A stretch of 64,000 nt of DNA from Xylanivirga thermophila (GTDB lineage Bacteria; Bacillota; Clostridia; Caldicoprobacterales; Xylanivirgaceae). A program made the position numbers and the translations under genes. Below, in pieces: positions 36,759 through 44,978 of this stretch. Location of the stretch: NCBI RefSeq assembly GCF_004138105.1, contig NZ_RXHQ01000003.1:124001-188000 (forward strand), in the 5' to 3' direction. The stretch's first letter is position 1. Every line of letters starts with the position of its first letter. The notes below the pieces were generated by a model that did not search any database, was not told the DNA's origin, and saw only the letters and a program-made list of their open reading frames with translations.

Positions 36759-37316
36759 ATGGTTTCAGCAGGTGATTTTAGAAAAGGTTTAACAGTAGAG
36801 ATTGAAGGACAGGTATATACTGTTGTTGATTTCCAACATGTAAAGCCAGGGAAAGGAGCGGCTTTCGTAAGGGCAAAAATAAAGAATGTAATGACAGGTT
36901 CTGTTTTGGAACGCACATTTAATCCTACTGAAAAATTTCCCCAAGCGCATATAGAAAACAAACAAATGCAATACCTATACAATGATGGGAATTTGTATTA
37001 TTTTATGGATTTAGAAACATTTGAGCAAATTCCCCTTAATAAGGATCAGGTAGAAGATGCTATGCTATATGTAAAGGAAAACATGAATGTAACTATAAAA
37101 TTTTATAAAGGGCAGGCATTTTCTGTGGAAGCGCCAAATTTTGTCGAATTAGAAATAACTGAAACAGAACCTGGAGTAAAGGGTGATACTGCTTCAGGGG
37201 GTTCAAAACCAGCAACACTCGAGACTGGGGCAACAATAAATGTTCCTTTGTTTGTTAACACTGGAGACATTATTAGAGTAGATACACGGACAGGAGAGTA
37301 TATGGAGAGGGTATAA
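36759..37316 (+). CDS. efp: Translation elongation factor P
   Basis: EF-P rescues ribosomes stalled at polyproline. Three beta-barrel domains in 185 residues: the N-terminal KOW-like domain with the loop [11 protein letters not shown] (tip Lys), a middle OB domain, and a C-terminal OB domain with [24 protein letters not shown] and the conserved [13 protein letters not shown] end. AGAGAGGT precedes the ATG. Modification enzymes for the Lys are not in the window. Confidence 0.97.
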   Translation: MVSAGDFRKGLTVEIEGQVYTVVDFQHVKPGKGAAFVRAKIKNVMTGSVLERTFNPTEKFPQAHIENKQMQYLYNDGNLYYFMDLETFEQIPLNKDQVEDAMLYVKENMNVTIKFYKGQAFSVEAPNFVELEITETEPGVKGDTASGGSKPATLETGATINVPLFVNTGDIIRVDTRTGEYMERV

Positions 37317-37362
37317 TGGGAATATTTATTATATGTTGAACAAACAAAAAGGAGGTTTTATA

Positions 37363-37752
37363 ATGAATAATTTGGTTGAACGCGTATCATATCTTAAAGG
37401 TCTGGTGGACGGTCTAGGCATTAATGAAGATACTAAGGAAGGAAAAGTTTTATTAAACATAATTGATGTTTTAGATGATATAGTTAATGCAGTATCAGAG
37501 ATTGATGCATCTCAATCAGATCTGGATGAATATATTCAAGCTGTTGATGATGATTTAGGTGATGTAGAAGAATTTTTATATGGTGATTATGATGATGATA
37601 GCGAGTACATAGAGGTTGAATGTCCTCATTGTCATCAAAATGTATATTTTGATGATGAAATATTTGATAGTGAAGATGATTTAATTTGTCCTAATTGTCA
37701 CAATCTTATCTATAGCGATGATGAATTTGAAGATAATGATATTAATGAATAA
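37363..37752 (+). CDS. CD1247-like acidic zinc-ribbon protein
   Basis: A 129-residue protein of unknown function. The first 70 residues are helical (LVERVSYLKGLVDGLGI, then EGKVLLNIIDVLDDIVNAV), matching the N-terminal domain of a Clostridia-specific family annotated after C. difficile CD1247. An acidic linker and a zinc ribbon follow (CPHC and CPNC about 28 residues apart); Asp/Glu are very abundant. AAGGAGG precedes ATG 37363. It lies between efp and spoIIIAA, a position where I would expect such a gene in Clostridia, and a terminator follows. Confidence 0.8.
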   Translation: MNNLVERVSYLKGLVDGLGINEDTKEGKVLLNIIDVLDDIVNAVSEIDASQSDLDEYIQAVDDDLGDVEEFLYGDYDDDSEYIEVECPHCHQNVYFDDEIFDSEDDLICPNCHNLIYSDDEFEDNDINE

Positions 37753-37770
37753 ATGAATAATCGTCATAAA

Positions 37771-37803
37771 AAACTAGTCCTAAAATAGGGACTAGTTTTT
37801 TTG
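37771..37803 (+). terminator. Intrinsic terminator before the spoIIIA operon
   Basis: A 10-bp stem AAACTAGTCC/GGACTAGTTT (37771-37780 with 37788-37797) followed by TTTTTTG. It isolates spoIIIAA from efp-side transcription. Confidence 0.85.
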
Positions 37804-37888
37804 TGCTCAAATAACATGATGTTAAATATTTTCTAATAAAATTTGTGGAAAAATGCAAAACGAAATTTTTAAGTTTTACACCAAACAA

Positions 37889-37918
37889 GTGATATTCTAC
37901 AATGCTAGTACATAAATA
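37889..37918 (+). promoter_or_regulatory. SigmaE-type promoter of the spoIIIA operon
   Basis: GTGATATT around 37889-37896, then 14 bases and CATAAATA at 37911-37918, matches the mother-cell SigmaE pattern (ATATT, 14-15 bases, CATAnnnT). It is 27 bases before the spoIIIAA start, just after a terminator, as expected for the SigmaE-controlled operon. Confidence 0.6.
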
Positions 37919-37944
37919 TTATACAAAAAGGGGGACGAGTCTGT

Positions 37945-38934
37945 ATGGAAACAAGACAACACTTTAAAAACAGTTGGGAACAAATCATATTTGCAGCCTT
38001 ACCTAATAATATACGGAATATCATAAAGGCTATACCCCAACGACTGCTATCTGGTCTTGAAGAAATTAGAATCAGAGAAGGTAGACCATTTACTATATAT
38101 AGTTATGGAGATGTGTATTTTATCTCTCCAAATGGTCAACCTTCTTTTAATCCTGCAGAAGCATATTATATTACTAACTATGACAGTCAAAAAATTTTAC
38201 AGCTTATATCTAATTATTCAATATACGCATTAGAAGATGAAATCAAAAATGGATATATAACTTTAAAAGGTGGTTATAGAATAGGCTTAACTGGTAAGGC
38301 CGTATTAGAAGAAGGGAGGATCAAAACTCTTAAATACATAAACTCTTATAATATACGTATATCGAGAGAAGTTATTGGAGCAGCTGACAAAGTTTTACCT
38401 TATATAATAGATAAGAATATGGTGCTTCATACACTTATATTGTCACCTCCCCAAATGGGGAAAACTACTTTACTCAGAGATATAGCTAGACAGCTTAGTA
38501 ATGGCTTTTCTAATTTTAATGGTATAAAAGTAGGAATTGTAGATGAACGATCAGAAATAGCAGCTTGTTTTCAAGGGATACCACAAAATAACGTGGGTAT
38601 ACAAACTGATATTCTAGATGCGTGTCCTAAGGCTGAAGGGATTGTAATGCTTATGAGATCTATGTCACCTAATGTGATTATAACAGATGAAATAGGCAAG
38701 TTCGAAGATATACAAGCTATAGAAGAAGCTTTAAATACAGGTATTTCTATTATAACTACCGCTCATGGCAAAAATATACAAGATGCTTTAAATAGGCCAG
38801 TATTGGCAAATGTAATAAATAAAAGGCTGTTTGACAGAATTTTAATACTAGGAAATTCTAAAGGAGTAGGAACAGTAGAAGCAGTGTATGAAACAAAAAA
38901 TTTTACAAATATATTAAAAAGCCCTATTAAATAG
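37945..38934 (+). CDS. spoIIIAA: Stage III sporulation protein AA (ATPase)
   Basis: A secretion-type ATPase of 329 residues that powers the SpoIIIA-SpoIIQ channel between mother cell and forespore. The N-terminal SpoIIIAA domain has GLEEIRIREGRPF and ITLKGGYRIGLTGKA. The ATPase core has PPQMGKTTLLRDIAR as Walker A (near 172-186), DERSEIAACFQG, and VIITDEIGKFEDIQAIEEA as Walker B. The ATG follows GGGGACGAG. First gene of an eight-gene operon. Confidence 0.95.
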   Translation: METRQHFKNSWEQIIFAALPNNIRNIIKAIPQRLLSGLEEIRIREGRPFTIYSYGDVYFISPNGQPSFNPAEAYYITNYDSQKILQLISNYSIYALEDEIKNGYITLKGGYRIGLTGKAVLEEGRIKTLKYINSYNIRISREVIGAADKVLPYIIDKNMVLHTLILSPPQMGKTTLLRDIARQLSNGFSNFNGIKVGIVDERSEIAACFQGIPQNNVGIQTDILDACPKAEGIVMLMRSMSPNVIITDEIGKFEDIQAIEEALNTGISIITTAHGKNIQDALNRPVLANVINKRLFDRILILGNSKGVGTVEAVYETKNFTNILKSPIK

Positions 38935-38959
38935 TTTATACCAACGAGGGGGAAATAAT

Positions 38960-39478
38960 ATGATAAAGATGATAAACAGCATCATAATTGTCTTTTGTTC
39001 TACTATTTTAGGTATATATACGGCAAATAAATATGTATCACGTGTTAGGGAACTAAGGGCATTACAAATGGCATTTACACAGTTAGAAACTGAGATGATG
39101 TATTATTGTACTTTTTTCCCAGAAGCATTAAAAAACATAAGCATAAATCTTCCAGAACAACTAAAAAGTTTTTTCGATATAATTGTAAAAAATTTAATTG
39201 CGGAACCTGGATGTATGATTCAAAACGCATGGGAAAATGCTCTTGATAATTCAAAACAAAAACTTCACTTATCTGAGGATGATTACGATATATTATATGC
39301 ATTTGGTAATCATATAGCGACTTCAGATAAAGAGAGTCAGCATAGATACTTTGAATTAATACAGATTCAGTTAAAACAACAAGAAAAGAAAGCCCAACAG
39401 GAATGTGATAAATATAGTAAAATGTATAGAAATTTGGGTATATTGGTTGGTTTGGCAATAGTAATAGTTTTATTATAG
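38960..39478 (+). CDS. spoIIIAB: Stage III sporulation protein AB
   Basis: A 172-residue GspF-like protein with an N-terminal membrane helix (SIIIVFCSTILGIYTA), a central helical domain with RVRELRALQMAFTQLETEMMYY and ATSDKESQHRYFELI, and a C-terminal membrane helix (ILVGLAIVIVLL). These are the usual SpoIIIAB elements. SD GAGGGGGAA. It would act as the membrane platform for SpoIIIAA. Confidence 0.93.
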   Translation: MIKMINSIIIVFCSTILGIYTANKYVSRVRELRALQMAFTQLETEMMYYCTFFPEALKNISINLPEQLKSFFDIIVKNLIAEPGCMIQNAWENALDNSKQKLHLSEDDYDILYAFGNHIATSDKESQHRYFELIQIQLKQQEKKAQQECDKYSKMYRNLGILVGLAIVIVLL

Positions 39479-39564
39479 ATGTCAGATTTTAGATTAAAAA
39501 ATTATAGATAATAATTAGCATTGCCCATAATATTTATTATCTATAAAATGTAGGAGGAAAATAC

Positions 39565-39762
39565 ATGAATGTAGATATTATCTTCAAAATAGCAGCTATA
39601 GGCATATTGATATCTGTATTAAATCAAGTACTTATTAAAGCTGGTCGGGAAGAAATGGCAATGATGACTACTTTAGCTGGGCTTGTATTGGTGCTTCTAA
39701 TGGTTATTAATATGATCAGCGATTTATTTAACAATGTTAAGAGTATATTTCAACTATATTAA
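39565..39762 (+). CDS. spoIIIAC: Stage III sporulation protein AC
   Basis: A 65-residue membrane protein with two hydrophobic helices (IIFKIAAIGILISVLNQVL and TLAGLVLVLLMVINMI) joined by KAGREEMAMM, the SpoIIIAC signature. GGAGGAAA precedes the ATG. The 86 bases before it hold an AT-rich spacer without recognizable sites. It forms a membrane subcomplex with SpoIIIAD and AE. Confidence 0.93.
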   Translation: MNVDIIFKIAAIGILISVLNQVLIKAGREEMAMMTTLAGLVLVLLMVINMISDLFNNVKSIFQLY

Positions 39763-39777
39763 TAGGGGAATGATTGC

Positions 39778-40164
39778 ATGGATATAATGCAAATTGTCGC
39801 TATGGGATTGGTTGCGACAGTTTTAGCTGTAACAGTTAAGCAAGATAAGCCCGAATTAGGAATTTTTATTACCATTGCAGCAGGCATCATAATATTTACT
39901 ATTATTCTATCAAAACTAGTTTCCATAATAGATATTTTATATGATTTAAGTATAAAATCAAATTTAGATAATATGTACATATCCATAGTATTAAAAGTAG
40001 TAGCTGTCTCATACATCGCCGAGTTCGGTGCACAGATATGCAAAGATGCAGGGGAAGGAACTATTGCAAAGAAGATTGAACTTGGAGGAAAAATAGTAAT
40101 ATTGACTATGGCTATACCAATACTTACTGCCTTAATGGAGGTCATAGTGAAAATTCTTCCTTAA
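39778..40164 (+). CDS. spoIIIAD: Stage III sporulation protein AD
   Basis: A 128-residue membrane protein with about four hydrophobic segments. It begins IMQIVAMGLVATVLAVTVKQDKPELGIFI, then has VVAVSYIAEFGAQICKDAGEGTIAKKIELGGKI, a highly characteristic SpoIIIAD block. Expressed in the mother cell as part of the SpoIIIA-SpoIIQ channel. SD GGGGAATGA. Confidence 0.94.
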   Translation: MDIMQIVAMGLVATVLAVTVKQDKPELGIFITIAAGIIIFTIILSKLVSIIDILYDLSIKSNLDNMYISIVLKVVAVSYIAEFGAQICKDAGEGTIAKKIELGGKIVILTMAIPILTALMEVIVKILP

Positions 40165-40175
40165 GGAGAAAACAT

Positions 40176-41387
40176 ATGAAAAACAAATATATTCTTAAAT
40201 TTTTTATAATAGCAATACTAGTAAGTATAAGCTTTTATAGTGTGAGCTATGCAGCAGACCCAGAAGAACTTTCTTCTAAAGATATACGAACTGAATTAGA
40301 GAATAATACAGAGCAGCAATTAGAAAAAATAAATACAGTTAGCATTGACAAATTATTAGAGGATGTAACTATGGCTGGTAATCCTTTAGTAAAAAATCTA
40401 AGTATAAAACAGCTCGCTAGTAAAATAATAAGGGGAGATTTTAAATTAGATGGCAAATGGATATTTGGCGAATTAGTGGATATATTTTTCTATGAGGTAA
40501 GGTTAAACTTAAAATGGATATTACAAATAATAATAATCGCTATAATCTGTAGTATTTTACATAATCTGCAGAGTTCATTCCAAGATTCATCAATAGGAGA
40601 AATAGCATATTTTGCTTGTTATATTACAATCTCGGTACTTATTATAAAAAGTTTAATATCAGTATTAAATGTAAGTAATCTAGCTATTCATCAAATGGTA
40701 TCGTTTATACAGATTTTTTCTCCTATACTTATAGCATTATTGTTAGCAATAGGTGGAGTTGCGTCTTCTAGCATATTCCAACCGACTATTGCTATGCTGG
40801 TAGGTATTACTAGTACATTTATAGAAAAAGCCATACTGCCAATGATTATATTTTTGGCAGTGTTGTCATTGGTAAATAATATAAGTAATACAGTGAAATT
40901 AGATCGCTTACTGAAGGTTTTTAAAAATATTTGTGTTTGGATATTGGGTATTACCTTTACTATTTTTATAGGTGTACTAGCTATACAAGGTATGCTTTCA
41001 TCAACTTTTGATGGTATATCTATTAGAACAGCAAAGTACACAATAGAAACTTTTGTTCCGGTAGTAGGAGGCTTATTTTCCCAAACAGTAGATACTATAA
41101 TAGGTTGTTCATTACTAGTAAAAAATGGGTTAGGTGTAGCTGGATTGATTATCCTTATAATAATATGTATATATCCCATAATGAAAATTTTTACAATAAT
41201 TGTGGTTTATAAATTGGCCAGCGCGCTTTTGGAACCTGTTTCCGATGAACGAATAGCAAAATGTTTAAGTGACATAGGGGATACAATTTCTTTGATTTTA
41301 TTGATTATTATAGGAATTGCTATTATGCTTTTTATCTTTATTGGGCTTATTATAGGAGCAGGTAATATAAATATGATGATGAGATAA
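40176..41387 (+). CDS. spoIIIAE: Stage III sporulation protein AE
   Basis: A polytopic membrane protein of 403 residues with an N-terminal signal peptide (FFIIAILVSISFYSVSYAA) and six or more hydrophobic segments after residue 115. GIAILMFIF-like C-terminal helices and TAKYTIETFVPVVGGLFSQTVDT are characteristic of SpoIIIAE. It builds the core of the channel membrane complex. SD AAGGAGAAA is directly after spoIIIAD. Confidence 0.93.
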   Translation: MKNKYILKFFIIAILVSISFYSVSYAADPEELSSKDIRTELENNTEQQLEKINTVSIDKLLEDVTMAGNPLVKNLSIKQLASKIIRGDFKLDGKWIFGELVDIFFYEVRLNLKWILQIIIIAIICSILHNLQSSFQDSSIGEIAYFACYITISVLIIKSLISVLNVSNLAIHQMVSFIQIFSPILIALLLAIGGVASSSIFQPTIAMLVGITSTFIEKAILPMIIFLAVLSLVNNISNTVKLDRLLKVFKNICVWILGITFTIFIGVLAIQGMLSSTFDGISIRTAKYTIETFVPVVGGLFSQTVDTIIGCSLLVKNGLGVAGLIILIIICIYPIMKIFTIIVVYKLASALLEPVSDERIAKCLSDIGDTISLILLIIIGIAIMLFIFIGLIIGAGNINMMMR

Positions 41388-41399
41388 GGGGTAAATAAA

Positions 41400-41957
41400 G
41401 TGCAATATATTTTTCGAAATTGGATAGTTAGCTTAACGGGGATAATACTACTGGGAGTAATAATAGATTTAATATTACCTTCTACGAGTTTTAAAAAATA
41501 TATAAAGTTTTTTGTTGGTATTATAACTATGATAGTAATATTAAATCCAATACTTGAGCTGTGTGATCAATCAAGTTTTCTAAAGGATAGTATATTAAGA
41601 AATAATTTTATAATAAACTCTCAACAGCTTAATTACCAAAGCCAACTGATAAATGATCAACAACAACAGCAAATAAATGAATTGTATGTCCAAACTCTAC
41701 AGGAACAAATAGAAGAGCATATTAAGGGTCTAGGAAAATATGATTATGTTAAGGCAAAAGTTTATTTGGATTCATCTAAAATAGAGAAAGTTGAATTGAC
41801 ATTAAGAAAACAAAAAGACAGTTTTGTTTATCCTGTTGATATAGATATAAACAATAGTAATAGTGATTATGAAATAGATGAAAATGATATAAAACAGATA
41901 GAAACCTTATTAGAAGGGGTATATGGAGTAACCAAGAAAAAAATTATAATAAACTAA
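41400..41957 (+). CDS. spoIIIAF: Stage III sporulation protein AF
   Basis: A 185-residue protein with two N-terminal membrane helices (WIVSLTGIILLGVIIDLILP and FFVGIITMIVILNPILEL) and a soluble ring-building domain at the end (DIKQIETLLEGVYGVTKKKI). The segment between is Gln-rich (NYQSQLINDQQQQQINELY). The GTG start has GGGGTAA. Part of the outer ring family of SpoIIIA proteins. Confidence 0.9.
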   Translation: MQYIFRNWIVSLTGIILLGVIIDLILPSTSFKKYIKFFVGIITMIVILNPILELCDQSSFLKDSILRNNFIINSQQLNYQSQLINDQQQQQINELYVQTLQEQIEEHIKGLGKYDYVKAKVYLDSSKIEKVELTLRKQKDSFVYPVDIDINNSNSDYEIDENDIKQIETLLEGVYGVTKKKIIIN

Positions 41958-41990
41958 AAGCATATATAAATAGAAAGGAGGATCTAGAGT

Positions 41991-42596
41991 GTGCAACAAA
42001 AGAACAGCAGTTTTAAAAAACTTTTAACTAAAATAAAGGGGATAAAAAATATTGAAATTGTCATTGCTATTTTAATAATGGCAGTTATTATTGCAATTTT
42101 TACATCTAGTATAAATACATCTTCATATAATATTAATGATAAGCATAAGGATCAAAATACTACAAAGCAAACTTCAATAGAAAATCAAAATACACAAAAC
42201 CCTATTGTTGAACAGGAGGTAAGATTGCAAGAAAAGCTATCAGCTATAAAGGGTGCAGGAAAAGTGGAGGTGATGATTACATATAAATCTAGTAAAGAGG
42301 TGATAACAGCAACAAATACTATGGAATCAAACACCACTACACAGGAGGAAGACAGTAATGGTGGAAATAGGAAGGTTACCCAAAGTGATATTAATTCGCA
42401 AGCTGTAACTATGAATGATGGTAATGGAGCTAAGCCTCTAATTATAAAGGAATTAGAACCAGAGATAAAGGGTGTTATAGTTATTGCTGAAGGAGCAAAT
42501 GATATAAATGTAAAGATGCAACTTTTAAGGGCCGTGCAAACTGTATTAGGAGTTAATGCGGACCAAGTTGATGTATTTGTTATGGAATCAAAATAG
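41991..42596 (+). CDS. spoIIIAG: Stage III sporulation protein AG
   Basis: A 201-residue protein with one membrane helix (about 22-39) and a soluble domain. In family members this domain makes a 30-fold ring in the intermembrane space. The conserved parts are KLSAIKGAGKVEVMITYKSSKE and EIKGVIVIAEGANDINVKMQLLRAVQTVLGV. A Gln/Asn/Thr-rich linker lies between. The GTG start follows AAAGGAGGATC. Confidence 0.92.
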   Translation: MQQKNSSFKKLLTKIKGIKNIEIVIAILIMAVIIAIFTSSINTSSYNINDKHKDQNTTKQTSIENQNTQNPIVEQEVRLQEKLSAIKGAGKVEVMITYKSSKEVITATNTMESNTTTQEEDSNGGNRKVTQSDINSQAVTMNDGNGAKPLIIKELEPEIKGVIVIAEGANDINVKMQLLRAVQTVLGVNADQVDVFVMESK

Positions 42597-42610
42597 ATAG
42601 GAGTGATTTT

Positions 42611-43183
42611 ATGTTAGTTGTAAAAAAGAAAAACATGGTGCTGGGAATATTGGTTGTGTTACTTATAATTACTGGTTATCTAAATTATTCATATAATCAA
42701 AATAAATTTCCTGACTCTTCAGAAAAAATAGTACAAAATAATGCTAAAACAGATAAAGATAAGAATAATGGGCAAGATAATAAAAAAGATAGTGGTATAA
42801 CAGTAAAGGATGATGAAGAAGCCGCCAATGTTTCTTCAAGCTTTTTTAAAACATATAGGCAAGATAGAGAGGATACACGCTCTGAGGAAATTAAATATAT
42901 AAAAAGTATAATAGATAATCCAGAATCTGATGCAGAAATGAAAAAGGAAGCTCAAGCACAACTTTTAGATATTACTAACAATATGGAGAAAGAACTTACC
43001 ATAGAATCTATAATAAAATCAAAAGGATTCCAAGATGCAATAGCAATTATACATAAAGGTTCGGTAAATGTAGTGGTCGATAAAGAAGAACTATCTTCCG
43101 AAGAAGTAGCTCAAATATTAGACGTAGTAAAAAGAGAATCCAAAAGTGAAACGGAAAATATAAAAATTATACCAAAATCTTGA
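42611..43183 (+). CDS. spoIIIAH: Stage III sporulation protein AH
   Basis: A 190-residue protein with one N-terminal membrane helix (VLGILVVLLIITGYLNYSY), a Lys/Asp/Asn-rich linker and a C-terminal YscJ-like domain (SEEIKYIKSIIDNPESDAEMKKEAQAQLL then SIIKSKGFQDAIAIIHKGSVNVVV). This domain binds the forespore protein SpoIIQ, whose gene is not in the window. Last gene of the operon. Confidence 0.94.
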   Translation: MLVVKKKNMVLGILVVLLIITGYLNYSYNQNKFPDSSEKIVQNNAKTDKDKNNGQDNKKDSGITVKDDEEAANVSSSFFKTYRQDREDTRSEEIKYIKSIIDNPESDAEMKKEAQAQLLDITNNMEKELTIESIIKSKGFQDAIAIIHKGSVNVVVDKEELSSEEVAQILDVVKRESKSETENIKIIPKS

Positions 43184-43193
43184 TTTAAGTAGT

Positions 43194-43222
43194 TTGTAAA
43201 ATGTTTATTGATTTGCTATAAT
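43194..43222 (+). promoter_or_regulatory. SigmaA promoter for the asp23-nusB group
   Basis: TTGTAA at 43194-43199, a 17-base spacer and TATAAT at 43217-43222 with extended -10 TG. It lies right after spoIIIAH and gives a leader of about 55 bases before the Asp23 start. Confidence 0.75.
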
Positions 43223-43282
43223 ATAAATACTATAATAGATTTAAACAATGATTATGAACTATACAAGGGAGGAGTGAATGAT

Positions 43283-43681
43283 TTGGCAGAAAATATTGAA
43301 AGCAAAGTAGATGAATATGGTAAGGTTACTTTTGCTGATGAAGTTGTAGCAATAATAGCAGGTTTAGCCACTACCGAAGTAAAAGGTGTATCTTCTATGA
43401 GTGGTGGTATAACCGGTGGTTTTACTGAAATGATTGGTATGAAAAATCTATCAAAGGGAGTTAAAGTACAGGTTGGAGAAAAAGAAGCGGCTATAGATTT
43501 ATTCTTAATAGTAGAATATGGGGTAAGGATCCCCGAGGTTGCTTGGAATATTCAGGAGAATGTTAAAAAAACAGTTGAAACGATGACAGGTTTATCAGTT
43601 GTAGAAGTAAATGTGCATATACAGGGGATAAATTTTGAAAAAGTAGCAAAAAAAGCAGAAGTAGATGAAGAAGAGAAATAG
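43283..43681 (+). CDS. Asp23/Gls24 family envelope stress protein
   Basis: A 132-residue protein: TFADEVVAIIAGLATTEVKGVSSMSGG, then KGVKVQVGEKEAAIDLFLIVEYGVRIPEVAWNIQENVKKTVE and VVEVNVHIQGI, the Asp23 fold. In Staphylococcus Asp23 is tethered to the membrane by AmaP and its loss provokes a cell-wall stress response. TTG 43283 has GGGAGGA upstream; GTG 43274 is in frame. amaP and a DUF2273 gene follow. Confidence 0.9.
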   Translation: MAENIESKVDEYGKVTFADEVVAIIAGLATTEVKGVSSMSGGITGGFTEMIGMKNLSKGVKVQVGEKEAAIDLFLIVEYGVRIPEVAWNIQENVKKTVETMTGLSVVEVNVHIQGINFEKVAKKAEVDEEEK

Positions 43682-43698
43682 AGGCAATGTCACCTATG

Positions 43699-43727
43699 AC
43701 CCTCTGAATTTTACATATTCAGAGGGT
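43699..43727 (+). other. Intergenic hairpin between asp23 and amaP
   Basis: A perfect 10-bp inverted repeat ACCCTCTGAA/TTCAGAGGGT (43699-43708 with 43718-43727) with a nine-base loop and no T-run after it. It is better read as an mRNA stabilizer or partial attenuator than a terminator. Confidence 0.7.
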
Positions 43728-43755
43728 TGTTCCATAAAAAGAAAGGAGAATACAT

Positions 43756-44307
43756 ATGAAAAAGGGAATGTTTGGGAGAATAGTATTGACTATATATCTT
43801 ATTATTGTTATTGCCTTTTCTGTTATATTACTTTTAGGCGGTATAGGAGCTTTGTCTTTTGAACAAATTGGTGAATATATTGCGGATATAGATTATATTT
43901 CATCGGTAACAATTCCAATAATTATTATTTCACTAATTTTGCTAATTCTAAGCTTTAGCATGTTGTTTTCAGGAAAGGAAGGTAAAAGGCAAAGCAGTGC
44001 ACTAGTCAAAAATACAGACTTGGGTATAATACATGTGTCTTTTTCAACATTAAACACCATGGCACAAAAGGCGGTAAGAAAATTTAATGAAGTAAAAGAT
44101 GTAAAAAGTATTATAATATCGGAAATAGATGGTGTAAAAGTTAATATCAAAATAATAGTAATGCCCGATGTCAAAATACCAGAACTTACTCAATCTATAC
44201 AAAAGGAAGTAAAAGAATACATAGAAACTACAGCAGGTATATCAGTCAAAGAAGTGCAAATATTTGTTGAAAATCTGTCTACGTTTCAGAAGGGTAAGGT
44301 TGAATAA
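43756..44307 (+). CDS. amaP: Alkaline shock response membrane anchor protein AmaP
   Basis: A 183-residue protein with two N-terminal membrane helices (about 6-32 and 52-75) and a soluble C-terminal domain that is itself Asp23-like (ALVKNTDLGIIHVSFSTLNTMAQKAVRKF, then VNIKIIVMPDVKIPELTQSIQKEVKEYIE). AmaP recruits Asp23 to the membrane. GAAAGGAG precedes the ATG. It is followed by a DUF2273 gene after 15 bases. Confidence 0.88.
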   Translation: MKKGMFGRIVLTIYLIIVIAFSVILLLGGIGALSFEQIGEYIADIDYISSVTIPIIIISLILLILSFSMLFSGKEGKRQSSALVKNTDLGIIHVSFSTLNTMAQKAVRKFNEVKDVKSIIISEIDGVKVNIKIIVMPDVKIPELTQSIQKEVKEYIETTAGISVKEVQIFVENLSTFQKGKVE

Positions 44308-44322
44308 GGAGGTTTTATATTA

Positions 44323-44544
44323 ATGAGCCGCGACGATATTTTATATTTTTTAAAAGAAAACAAAGGGAAAGTGTTTGGTATTTTAATAGGATTGATATTT
44401 GGAATATTGATACTTTCCATAGGGTTTTGGCGGTCTTTTTTCCTGATATTATGTGTTCTGATAGGTTATTGGATTGGGTATTCACGTGATAATGGAGAAA
44501 AATTTCTTGACTTTTTAGATAGAATATTGCCAAAACGGCATTAA
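44323..44544 (+). CDS. DUF2273 small membrane protein
   Basis: A 73-residue protein with two closely spaced membrane helices (VFGILIGLIFGILILSIGFW and FFLILCVLIGYWIGY), a family commonly encoded between amaP or asp23 and nusB. It probably sits with AmaP in the membrane; function is unknown. AAGGAGG precedes the ATG. Confidence 0.85.
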   Translation: MSRDDILYFLKENKGKVFGILIGLIFGILILSIGFWRSFFLILCVLIGYWIGYSRDNGEKFLDFLDRILPKRH

Positions 44545-44576
44545 CATTATGCAAGTTTATACGTAGGAGGCCTATA

Positions 44577-44978
44577 ATGTCTAGGAGAGATGCTAGAGAA
44601 GTAGCTATGAAAATTATTTATCAATATGAATTTGGACAAGCTTGCGATGATGATTTAATAAAAGAAATGTCAAACCAAGTTAAATTGTCAAACGCTGATA
44701 TGGAGTATTTATATGATGTAGTAAATGGTGTAAAAAACAATATAGTGGAATTAGACAGTAATGTTGATAAATTTTTAAAGGGATGGAGTTTAGACAGACT
44801 TGCTAAAATAGATTTAGCTATCCTGCGATTATCAATATTTGAGATATTATACAGAACTGATGTTCCGAATAGCGTTTCAATAAATGAAGCTGTAGAATTA
44901 GCTAAAAAATATGGAACAGAAAAATCATTTTCCTTTATAAATGGTATATTAGCGAGTGTGGTTCAACATGTGCAATGA
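44577..44978 (+). CDS. nusB: Transcription antitermination factor NusB
   Basis: An all-helical RNA-binding protein of 133 residues that with NusE binds boxA in rRNA leaders. The N-terminus SRRDAREVAMKIIYQYEF and LAKIDLAILRLSIFEILYRTDVPNSVSINEAVELAKKY are diagnostic. GTAGGAGGCC precedes the ATG. The 3' end overlaps the following gene by 11 bases. Confidence 0.96.
   Translation: MSRRDAREVAMKIIYQYEFGQACDDDLIKEMSNQVKLSNADMEYLYDVVNGVKNNIVELDSNVDKFLKGWSLDRLAKIDLAILRLSIFEILYRTDVPNSVSINEAVELAKKYGTEKSFSFINGILASVVQHVQ

Noticed and set aside
40691-41179. 162-codon minus-strand frame opposite spoIIIAE
   Set aside because: An artefact of the complementary composition of membrane-helix codons; no SD and no motif.
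43665-43862. 65-codon frame overlapping asp23 and amaP
   Set aside because: It runs across the intergenic hairpin in another frame to amaP, has no family features, and its start lies inside asp23.
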